NCBI GenBank assembly: GCA_030998225.1
Contig: JAPYXD010000466.1
Span: 434,001-498,000, forward strand
Direction of reading: 5' to 3'
Length of the DNA: 64,000 bases
DNA from: Diplolepis rosae
Lineage: Eukaryota; Arthropoda; Insecta; Hymenoptera; Diplolepididae
Shown: in pieces, positions 54,536-64,000 of the stretch
Numbering within the stretch: position 1 is the first letter of the stretch
Layout: every line of letters begins with the position of its first letter
Notes under the pieces: generated by a model
What the model saw: the letters and a program-made list of their open reading frames with translations, nothing else
What the model was told of the DNA's origin: nothing
The model's database searches: none
Made by a program: the position numbers and the translations under genes

Positions 54536-55229
54536 ATTGAATTTCCTGATTCACTTAAATTCAAAAAGAAATTGAGAGACTTTGAGAAAATGTGTAATTC
54601 ACATCATCTGTTAAAAGGTAACAATTATTTGTAATTTTATCCCTGAAATAAGATACCTAAGGTTTACTGGAGATTTTTCAACTATTGTCAATATCACATT
54701 GGTATATCTAAATTGTAAGAAAGATTCCAGCCGCAGCCGACTTTATTAGTTTTGAAATTACTAAATTGTCATTTTTACCAAATAAGCCATAACTGTACAG
54801 ATGTTAGACAAATGTAAGAAATTGAATAGACTTTAGGCCATTTGTATGTTTACTATGTTCCGGCTTTTGTGACTTGACCATTACCGATGCCTGCGGACTG
54901 TTTCAAACTCTATTTTATGCACTTAGGGCTCCGACCGTCTTAAGTCGTTTATGATACTCAGAATTCGGACGAACTCAAATAGGGCCTACACATTGTCTTC
55001 GGGTTCTTCCAAATGTCAACCAATAGACATAGACGAAACATCCCATTTTTGTCATCCCACCAATCACAACTTTTTGTAAAATATGCGAAACACACCTTCC
55101 CGGCATTTTAGCATCTCCGAATGTTAATCGAACTCATGACCAAGACAGAACTTAATGAACCGTTATTCTGTAAAGTAAATTTTCAAGCGCGCGAATCTGA
55201 AATTATATCTGAATAGTTAAAATAAATAT
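54536..55229. other. Interior of the R1-R2 element
   Basis: The first 70 bp (TAAATTGAATTTCCTGATTC) match the inverted end of R4. The rest is not recognised. Confidence 0.45.
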
Positions 55230-55774
55230 TCCTTAACTTAAAGATCAACAGTGTCTTCATTTTATAACTTTATTTTCAACCCGACACAAAAACATCATCT
55301 GTAATATTCTTATAAAATTGGTTTGAGCTTCAGTATCAAATTATAATAAATAAACTTAAATGTATGCGAAGAGCACAAGACTGAGCGCGAAGCGCGAGGT
55401 CCAGAAGGAACGGAGCGTGAAGCGCGACAATCAAATCGCGCGCCCTAGGCGCGCTCAAACATGCGAGCAGATTTTTTCGAATTTGAATATGCTGTAACAT
55501 TTCTAATTTTGATTTAATCAAACAATGTTATCAGGATAATTTGTAGAGATTTATGAGCACTATCAAAAACCAGTATTGAAATTTTTGATTTTTTCAAAAA
55601 GTTATTTTCAAAAACACAAAAGTAGTGCTCAATCCCTCAATTTTGATTGGATGTGGCTCGTTAACGAACTTGTCCTTACTTTTTTGGCTCCGATAAAGTG
55701 TGCCAAAGCTCAATTCAATCTGATAATTCTATCGAGAGTTATGCCGCAAACGACCTACTACAGACAGACAGACA

Positions 55775-56881
55775 CACTGAGAGACTTTTCGTTAGAGTAA
55801 ATGATAAAGATGAATCAAAATTTAGTATAATATCGTTTGAAAATGGGGATAGCCGAGGCTTTATTATACTTATTCATATTATGACATCGAAGTTTGATAT
55901 AGTCATAACGGTCTTTAATACATGAAGAAGATAAAGTAGTATTTTAAATACTAAATATTATGAATCTCTATTCGAGAAATCGAAAGTACGAGAAAATGAT
56001 ATTATGATTACTAATTTGTCTAAAAATAATTTGAATAAGATGAATAATGAATATCAGATTTTGGAAAGCATGTTTGAGAAATTCATATTATGAATATGAA
56101 CTTGCTAGAAACCTGGCGACGCGCAGCAAAAATCAAAATGTTTATTCTCGGTTTTTCGTATAATTCGTTTCAGAATGCCGTACGAGTGCTTCCGATGTTT
56201 TCCGATTGTCTTCGTAGACTCAATCCAAGTCTGCCCAACTCAGTAGTGGCTTATAAGCGATATTTCTTTCGAATATGGCAAGCGAGAATAGCCGAGAGGC
56301 TTTAGGCGTTAGACATGCGTTTAGTTATGTAAATATAGGTAGGGTTAGAGGGTTCGAACCCAAAAAGCGATTCTAAAATTTAATTCAAGTATGTTATTAT
56401 AAAATAGTGTATTATTGCGTACTTAAATATGTGAATATAAATAAGGTGTGATAATAATATTTGTGTATGTGTTTCAGAATGTCGCATCAGAAAAAGACAC
56501 AAGAATTCCTTTTCTGAAGCCGTTACTTCTAAAGGTCAAACCTTTTGGTGGAGTGAGTGATTTTTCATATAGTGGTTTTCAGATTCCCATATTCTTTGTT
56601 TGAAAATTTGAAAAGATTCTTTCAGTCTTTCGAATAAAATGTATTAACACCACTTTAAATTCGCTTCGCATCTTTAATATAGTGAATTTCAAATTCTCGT
56701 CGGTTTTGTAACAGATAGTAAAACATATATTCCATTTATACAAACAAAAATATCAATTTGCCCCTTAAAAACCACTATATTAATTTCTGATATGTAAACC
56801 CTGAATGCCTCACTTTGAAACGATATTATACTAAAATATGATTCACTTTTACGATTTATTTTAACGAAAAGTCTCTCAGTG
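55775..56881 (+). mobile_element. Element family A copy A3, complete
   Basis: Inverted ends CACTGAGAGACTTTTCGTTA and TTTTAACGAAAAGTCTCTCAGTG flank 1107 bp. It is inserted in the GACA run of R2; R3 shows the empty site near 61425. The flanks give CA (or CAGACA) rather than TA as duplication. Contains a tRNA-Leu-like module (56276-56368). No transposase, so it is non-autonomous, probably mobilised by a Tc1/mariner-type enzyme. Confidence 0.88.
56276..56368 (+). other. tRNA-Leu-like module of element A3
   Basis: AATAGCCGAGAGGCTTTAGG fits the A box and D arm of a leucine tRNA. GAGGGTTCGAACCC is the B box and T arm. The part between is longer and AT-rich and does not pair like a normal anticodon arm. 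It marks a Pol III-type internal promoter candidate. Confidence 0.62.
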
Positions 56882-57006
56882 CAGACACTTTCGTAAAAAC
56901 CCTTTTTTCTGACTCAGGGGGTCTCAAAACGTAAAGATTTGATGAAAATTTCGAAAGTCATTTTTCACATAAAACCAATACCTTCTCATCCATGATGAGA
57001 ATGTAA

Positions 57007-58780
57007 AAATTGTTGAATAATAGTAAGTTAGGATCAATAAAACACTTGCCATTGTTATCAAACATGTCACATTATGATTATATAATGATTTAAATCTAAA
57101 GTAACTTAAAAATTCAATCATTTGCCTTTTTTCCATGCTTTACTTAATTTATCAAGAAAATAGAAATTTTCGTTTGCATTTCCCATTTTTTAAAGTCATG
57201 AATAACAAGCGCAAATCTCGTATAACAGTGAGAAAATCCGTACCTCAGAAATGTTAAATTATTATATTCTTGAATAGATTTTCCAAAATCGACTTTTTTC
57301 CACTTTATCCATAGGCCCAAATTTAGGACGACATGCTGTCTACATATACCCACTGGACGCTAAAAGATTATTGAAAAATACTTCAGATTTTCTTGGAATT
57401 AAAAATTATTTGCGATCAATGATTAAAGAGCTGTAATAAAAGTACAAAAAATGAAAAAAGTTTTCCCTTAATTTTAATCACTTGTTCTTTTACTAATTTC
57501 AACTAGTGACTGTATTTTAGATATACAATCAGTTGTCTTGAGTCATATTATCTGAGAAACCAGTTACAACCATCTGATTTATAGCTAGAATTCAGTCACC
57601 GATTGAAATTGTTAAAACGATAAATTACTAATCAAACATACTAATTATAAATTATATAAAAAGTTATTACGTAAAACAGATACCAAAATCTCCAAAATCC
57701 TTTCTTATCTTTTAATCGAATAATATTCATTCAAACTTTTTCAACGCGTTTAAAATAAATGCGAAATTGAATAATGCAAAGAAATTGAACTTAGTGGACT
57801 GAAAAATATTATTAAATTGAAGAAGATGAAAGAAAGTCTATCGAAAACATGAGTAAGAAATGTGACACAAAGTTAGAAGTTTTTAAAGAAAAGACAATGT
57901 AAAAGTTGAAAATAAAAATGATTATATTCGAAAAATTGTGTAAATATTAACAAATACCCAGAAAAAATGATATATATGTAATAACAATTGTATTTCTGAG
58001 GTAAAAGGTTGGCTTAAATTTTATGCGTCTTCTTTTATAAGAGAATAATAATATGAGTTTAACGATCGTCGAATCTCATCGCATCGCGTCGTTGGCAAAG
58101 ACGAATCGAAAGATACTTGCCATTATATGACTTACTATTATGATCGTCACCAGAGCTCACTTAGACTTACGATTATTTTATTAAAGGCTGCTCAGGAGGA
58201 GAATGTACGTTATGCTAAAGGAGGTTAATATCATTAAACATGTTAATCATTCGAAATCGAGCTTAACAACGTGTTCTCTGCATATATATATTTTAGGTAT
58301 CTTAATGATTTTGTCTTTGAGACTATACAAAATGCACACTAGAGTAATGTTATATAACAAATATAAATAGTAAAGAGAAACGAGTTGGAATGCGCAAGCC
58401 GAGGTCGGAAGCTCTTATCTCGATGTCAGTATCAATACCTTATTGTAAAACTCGCGAATACATTAAGAAATAAATAGTTTAACAGCCGAGATAGTCACTG
58501 CCCTTGTCTACCTGGTATTATCAGAGTCATTAGCATTTAATGAGCGTGAGCGTCTCCCTTACTACTGGATTCCCGGTGCTAAGTGCCGTGAATATACATA
58601 TAATTATATCAGCTGTTGGGCATATATCATATGATCACGTTCTTAAATCTGTATAATTTCAATCAAAAATTGCATTCCTTTATAACGCATAAGTTGATAT
58701 TTCTCAAATTCTTGAATTTTTCATTCGCAATAAAAACCATTGTATATTTAGTGGTGATTAAATTTTCACGTAATTGACAA
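57007..58780. other. Nothing recognised
   Basis: 1.8 kb of AT-rich DNA without supported repeats, ORFs or RNA genes. The slightly GC-richer 58020-58560 is noted without interpretation. Confidence 0.35.
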
Positions 58781-58784
58781 TAAA

Positions 58785-58991
58785 AAAAATGTGCTTCGCG
58801 CTCCGTTCTTTCTGGAGCTCGCGCTTCGCACTCGTTCTTGTGCTCTTCACATACATTTAAGTTTATTTATTATAATTTGATACTGAAGTTCAAACCAATT
58901 TTATAATATTAAAGATGATGTAAATTACTCATTTTCTCAAATTCACTAAAATTTCTTTTTCAGTTTAAGTGAAACAGGAAATTCAATTTAC
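58785..58991 (-). repeat. R repeat fragment R4
   Basis: Inverted relative to R2: TGTGCTTCGCGCTCCG and GGAGCTCGCGCTTCGCAC, then CATACATTTAAGTTTATTTA, to GGAAATTCAATTTAC. Continues across the 58996-60452 insertion into R3. Confidence 0.8.
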
Positions 58992-58995
58992 TTAA

Positions 58996-60452
58996 GGACG
59001 TTCTCTTGAAAATCACTTTTCTTTAGATTTCTTTCAAACTTCGTAAATAAGTACTTTTTACCATCATCTACAAAGCGGTAAAAAGATTAGCATCAAGACC
59101 GGTACTTAAAATCGAGAAATTAAGCTCCAAAGTTGAATCTCTTAACACGTGTTAGATAGGCGTAGTTCAGTTTCGCGATAACTTTCTTTACATTAAAAGC
59201 ACAATTTTTTTTAGATTTTTTTGGACAACTAGTATATTATACTAGAGATTATAAGGAATCGTATGCCATCATAAAAAATACGTGTACCGGCACTACTTCT
59301 AAAGATATACGTTGTTGAAACTCGCAGTTGCACAAATTCTTAGCCGGCTTGTTGAAGCAAGTATGGTGACTTGGCAACACCGCATCAACAGCGCGCGCGT
59401 ACGTTTGCCGCGAGCTGTACGATTCGTACAAATGCCTTATTTTCGCAGTTAGACGTTTGTGCAAATTGAATGATGTTGCAATTAATCGATACAGGTGAAA
59501 TAAATTTTAGAAGCTTGTGAATAAACAACACGAATGAAAAATAAACTCTTATTGTATATACTTATAACGTTTATAATCATTTACAAAAAGTAATAAAGCT
59601 CGTTTACTTTCTTCAATTTTTTATGTTTGTTTTGAAAATATTTTAAACAAAATACTTAAGAATAAAAAGATGAATTTTTAATGAAGTCAACATTTATAAT
59701 TACATAAAAAAGTAATAAAGCTCGTTTTAATATAATACTTTTCAGTTTTAGCTTAGGAATAAGCAACAATTTTTCAAGAATCATTTGTTTTTTCAGTCTT
59801 CAAGAATTCGACTAATCTAGATACAACTTTTTGGTCATTCATAATTTTGATTTTATTATTATTTTTCTCTGTAAACATTGCATGAATGCCCTCTGATCCT
59901 TTATTTTGATATAAATCAAATATTTGTTTATACGTAATGTTATGCTTAGCCAATTTCTTTAAAAATGTAACAGAAATTATGCCTTGTAGTTTAGTCAAAA
60001 ATTGCAAATTAAAATTAACTCTATTACTCTCCAGAATCTCATTGTAACATACATAATAAGACTTTTGAAAGCTTATGAGATTTTTTTCACTCTTGGAAGC
60101 ATGAACAATTTTTTCTAAAATTCTAACATCACTAATTGCATCGTGAAGGTTTTGTAATTCGTCGATTTTTGTGAAATAAATCCATTTTTGTTGCGAAATT
60201 TATTAGACATCTTATTAGTATTTCAAACTGTCAATAAACTCATAACATAACCTCTCTCACACCATATGCTTTCGACTCGATATGAGAAAGACAGGAAAGC
60301 GGTGTTGTTAAATCGCACAAATCGACACAGAAGACACATTTTGTTACTTTTGCGCATAAGCGGTGCTCAACTCATTCGGTTAGAAAGCTTAACAGTAATC
60401 CCACTACCTATGATAGAGTAGGATGAGCACATCTACGGGCAAGAGAACGTCC
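58996..60452 (-). mobile_element. TTAA-flanked element carrying an exonuclease fragment
   Basis: Perfect 13 bp inverted ends GGACGTTCTCTTG and CAAGAGAACGTCC, with TTAA on both sides (58992-58995 and 60453-60456). R1 keeps the uninterrupted site (complement of TTTACTTAAGGCTC near 54525). TTAA with GG-starting ends could be Kolobok-like or a divergent piggyBac relative. No transposase is visible. The interior holds a DEDDh exonuclease fragment (59774-60199) and a GC-rich stretch at 59330-59460. Confidence 0.85.
59774..60199 (-). pseudogene. DEDDh 3'-5' exonuclease, C-terminal fragment
   Basis: The minus frame is open from the stop near 60202 to 59774, about 140 codons. It begins WIYFTKIDELQNLHDAISD. 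LHDAISD (codons at 60128-60145) carries the H and D of the last exonuclease motif (HxAxxD) of DEDDh nucleases. The tail, SVTFLKKLAKHNITYKQI and SEGIHAMFTE, resembles the C-terminal domain of the PML-like/insect exonuclease family by recall. The N-terminal part with the DxE motif is missing, so it is not a functional nuclease. This enzyme class trims DNA or RNA from 3' ends. Confidence 0.6.
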
Positions 60453-60456
60453 TTAA

Positions 60457-61560
60457 GGCTCTATCAGCCTTAAGGAACACATTCTCATCATCGCGCTCGC
60501 GCTTCGCGCTCGATTTTCTGTATACATTTCAGTAACTTTTTAATAAATTACATGATTAAAATAATTTATTTTCTTCCAAATCTCTCAAGAAGAAAAAACA
60601 GTCGTAGACTTTATTTAAGGAAACGATTTTGCAGAACAACGCTTATTTCGTATCTCACATATTTTGGTGAAAAAAATCGAATTTTTTTAATATTAAAAAT
60701 CAAAACATAAAATATACCTCCTGTCCCGAAATGTCTCAATGAGAATTTGTAGGCCTCATTTAGGCAAACAATTTTCCATCTTAACGTTTTTTTTGTATCT
60801 CACATATTTTGTCTAAAAAATGGAATTTTTTAATTTTAATCGTATTTTTTGGAATTGAAACGAAAAATATATGTTTTTTCAGAAACTGTGTCTAACGAAA
60901 TTTGTAGATCTGTTTGAAACAAGCAACTTTGTATTCTTACGTTTTTTTCGTATTTCACATATTATTGTTAAAAAATTGAATTTTGGATTTTCAATATTTT
61001 TTTTTTTGAATTAAAAAGAAAAATATGCATCTTATGAAAAAATGTTACAATTCAAATTTGTAGGACTTTATTTAGAAAATAATATTGCATCATAACGTTT
61101 TTTCGTATCTCGTATAATTTAACTGGAAAATGGAATTTTGATATTGACTTTTTTCGAATTTGAATATGCTGTAACATTTCTAATTTTGATTTAATCAAAA
61201 AATGTTAGCAGGATAATTTTTAGAGATTTATGAGCACTATCTAAAACCAGTATTAAAATTTTTGATTTTTTCAAAAACACAAAAGTAGTGCTCAACCACT
61301 CAATTTTGATTGGATGTGGCTGGTTAACGAACTTGTCCTTACTTTTTCGGCTCCGATAAAGTGTACCAAAGCTCAATTCAATCTGATAATTCTATCGAGA
61401 GTTATGCCGCACACGACCTACTACAGACAGACAGACAGACACTTTCGTAAAAACCATTTTTTCTGACTCAGGGGGTCTCAAAACGTAAAGATTTGATGAA
61501 AATTTCGAAAGTCATTTTTCACATAAAACCAATACCTTCTCATCCATGATGAGAATGTAA
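60457..61560 (+). repeat. R repeat copy R3
   Basis: From GGCTCTATCAGCCTTAAGG and the palindrome GCTCGCGCTTCGCGCTCG, through the ~150 bp units (GTATCTCACATATTTT-type words near 60648, 60798, 60947 and 61105), CGAGAGTTATGCCGC, GACAGACAGACAGACACTTT, to GATGAGAATGTAA. It is the inverted equivalent of R1 and holds the empty site of A3. Confidence 0.85.
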
Positions 61561-64000
61561 TAAACAAAATTACTCAGAGTTGAATAAATGATGCGATGAC
61601 CGTATAACGATGATGTTGATCTTGACCCCGCGTAAGTAACCAAGATAAGAAAATACTTTGCCAGCACGTGTTTCTGAACTAGCACTACATTTTCTAGCTA
61701 AAGGCCCTGGGTAATATTTCGTAAAGAAAAATAAAAAATGTATATAAGCTGGAAATAATGCGCTGCAGACAATGTGAGTATGGTGTTCGCAATAATTATA
61801 CACCAGACTCATCAGGAATGAAACAACATATATCTTCAATTATTAATTAAGGGTCAATGTAAGTCCAGAATATGAATAAGGAAATTTTTTTTTTAGTTGA
61901 TCTAACTTGTACTCAAACCAGTATTAACATAATTAATTTTTTAAACACAAGGGTAAAAATGCTTATTCATGATATGATTTAACATGCTAGAAAAAGTATT
62001 CTAAACATTAATTTGAAAGTACGTTTTTAGAGTGTAAAACTGTTAAAACTTGCAAGGTTTTCACGCAGCCAAATGGTTTTATATATATGTTTAGTCTTTA
62101 ATATCTACATATTTTTATAAATTTTGTATAGGATATGTGAAGCCGTGAAGCGTAAAATACGTGATATTAAGAGTTCCTTCAGTGCAGTGGAAGGGTTCGA
62201 TGCTTGGTGTTGTCGATTTTTTCAGTGTCACGCATGTATGTTGAGTTAATGATTTAAAGAATCAAAAAAGTAACCATGCAACTTTCAGAATAGTATTTAT
62301 TATACTTTTGAAATCAAAATAAAGTTCAGGAAGTTAATTATAATTTATGGGTTAACTAGACCACATGATCAAATTTATACATAGATTTACATTTGTGTGA
62401 AATAACTTGTTTTGTATACGAAACATCTTTTTGAAAAGTTATGAAATATAATATAAGACAATAAGGAACGTTTGTCTAGTCTGTTTTAGCAAACATTGAA
62501 AGAAAACATTTTTTTACAAAAAATTTTTGCTAAGTTTGTACTGGAACAAATTCAAAATTTTGAAAGAGTGATTTTTTGAACGAAAAAAGTTATCTAATAT
62601 AAATAAAAGTACAATTCAATCACGGGGTCCGGTTAGTCTATGGCGTTAAGATAAAAAATTTGTTAGTGCAAAAGAAGAGAAGTTTATCTTGGTCTTAGTA
62701 AGACTGCAATATTATGGACTAAAATCAAACATTTTATTAAGAAAACCCCATCGGACTAAAAAATTTTTAAAATTAGGTTATACAATGATTTTAAAAAAAT
62801 GAATATTTGTAGCGTTCGAATATAAAAAATTTTATGCGAATCTTACTCTTTTATCGTAACATGTTTGAACTTACTTTTGAATTAATAATTAATTTCGAGC
62901 AAGTTATAAGTCCTTTTATCGCGACTTTTAATATGCATTGGACAATTTGATTTCTTCTACGGATATAGCTTAATTTGGTCTGCAAGCATTAAGATAAATT
63001 TATATTTTAAAAAATGTTCAATTTTGACACGTTTCCACAAAATATGTCCCAAGTGTATATTTTTTAATAAATATAAAAGGTTAATGGCGAAACATCATTA
63101 CAATTGTGATTTTTTTCTTTTTAAACAATTGCAAGATAAAAATTTTTTTGTAAATCAATTTGGATAAATTACTTTTTTATGAAATATTATGAAAATATAA
63201 AGGAATGAATTGTGAATATTGCTTGTAAATTTGTCAAACCAGTCCCAGGACTGATGACTATAGCAACAACAAATGACCCTTCTAAATATTAAAATCTTTG
63301 TTTTTTAACAATAAACGTTTTCGTCCACTCGTAGAAATCATCAGCATTTCTGAAGCGGCTTCAAATGTCTTTCTTTACTCATCGGTACAGGACAAAAGTT
63401 TCTAAAAAATAAAAGCCACTTAGGAGAACTTACTCACAGTCATTATTTTCAGCAATGGCAAACCACTGCTGATGTGAGCAGCCAACTTTTGACAACAAGA
63501 AAATGGAGTTCTCAGTTTTTCAACCAAAGTCAAACTCAAAACTATATGGGAAACTACATTGGGAATCATATATATTCAGTTTCCCGTTTGGTCACTCATG
63601 TGGTTTCCTATGCTCAAACTTTATATTGAGTTATTAGTTTGAAATATTAAAATATCGAAATTTTGAACGTAATAAATAAGGCAGGAAAGAAAATGCATTA
63701 TTTCTTGTTGTCATTCTTTACTTTGTACATTTTTTTGTTTCACAATATATTTTCAATTTTTATTTGTTATCATTATTGATACGCGCTACACTTCATTCGT
63801 TTTCTGTTATCACAGTTTTTTTATGCTCCCGTTATTCTTTCATCTTTCTCTTCATCTGATCGAGATTGCTAATTCAAGTTCTGGTGATTTAAAAATTTTA
63901 GAAGATTTCTTTTGCATTTTAGTGACTTAATCGAAATACCTAGTATATTTCTCTATTGACGGAAAAAATTAGCTGTCCAAATTTTCTTTGACTTTCATCT
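61561..64000. other. Nothing recognised to the window end
   Basis: AT-rich. TTTTTAGAGTG followed by TA at 62023-62035 matches the tip of element F (22963), so a decayed copy may end there, but no partner tip was found. Minus frame 61570-61839 is hydrophobic and unrecognised. Confidence 0.35.

Larger units (their letters stand above)
55230..57006 (+). repeat. R repeat copy R2, split by element A3
   Basis: Starts with the TAAATAAACTTAAATGTATG block shared with R4, then GAGCGCGAAGCGCGAGG and further GCGCG palindromes (55380-55460), skips the ~150 bp units, and continues from TTGAATATGCTGTAACATT to the GACAGACAGACA run. There A3 (55775-56881) is inserted. It resumes CAGACACTTTCGTAAAAACC and ends CATGATGAGAATGTAA. 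With R1 it forms a 3.5 kb unit with inverted ends. Confidence 0.82.

Noticed and set aside
55380..55460. GC-rich palindromes as bacterial REP sequences or contamination
   Set aside because: They are integral to the R repeats found four times in AT-rich insect DNA.
57144..57353. 69-codon minus frame
   Set aside because: No motif and no context; ordinary chance ORF length in this composition.

Overview
The window is eukaryotic, strongly AT-rich DNA, almost certainly from an insect. It holds spliced exons with GT/AG borders, an errantivirus (insect endogenous retrovirus), Penelope-like elements, rosa-type DD41D mariners, piggyBac and Tc1 relics, many MITEs and tRNA-derived SINEs. Low gene density and dense nested repeats point to a large, repeat-rich insect genome. 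I could not settle the order.

Host gene: two coding exons of a SoxD transcription factor gene (relative of SOX5/SOX6/SOX13 and fly Sox102F) lie on the minus strand. The start-codon exon is at 25621-26313 and the next exon, carrying the start of the SoxD coiled coil, is at 3460-3673. Their splice phases fit (phase 2 into phase 2), so 3674-25620 is one ~21.9 kb intron. The HMG box lies beyond the left edge. Upstream of 26.3 kb no further coding exon was recognised.

Inside the SoxD intron: a TTAA MITE (6281-6522), a Tc1 relic split by a MITE (6.6-7.2 kb), a decayed three-exon gene of unknown function on the plus strand (8726-10580) with a deleted mariner in its first intron (8978-9735), a 6.4 kb Penelope-like element (11132-17583) with direct and inverted terminal repeats and hammerhead-like motifs, a 1-3 kb TA-flanked element containing a piggyBac relic and two MITEs (17.9-20.9 kb), a 0.9 kb MITE with long terminal inverted repeats (21107-21999) and a 2 kb foldback element (22963-24950).

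Upstream of SoxD: a MITE end (26626), a fold-back SINE with a perfect 71 bp palindrome (27619-27777), a second Penelope snap-back (28014-32530) disrupted by a rosa mariner and another DNA element, about 5 kb of mostly unremarkable sequence (32.5-38.1 kb), and a broken errantivirus with both LTRs (38096-45237). The errantivirus is cut by a SINE, a CACGGAG-type MITE, a piggyBac-like MITE with a further MITE inside it, and a Merlin-like element. From 47.4 to 61.6 kb comes a mosaic of R repeats (long inverted arms with GC-rich palindromes), two further copies of the tRNA-containing element, and a TTAA-flanked element whose cargo is a DEDDh exonuclease fragment. The last 2.4 kb holds nothing recognised.

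The main theme is mobile-element ecology. At least three unrelated TA-flanked MITE families carry a tRNA-like A-box/B-box module, and several insertions can be proved from paralogous empty sites within the same window.
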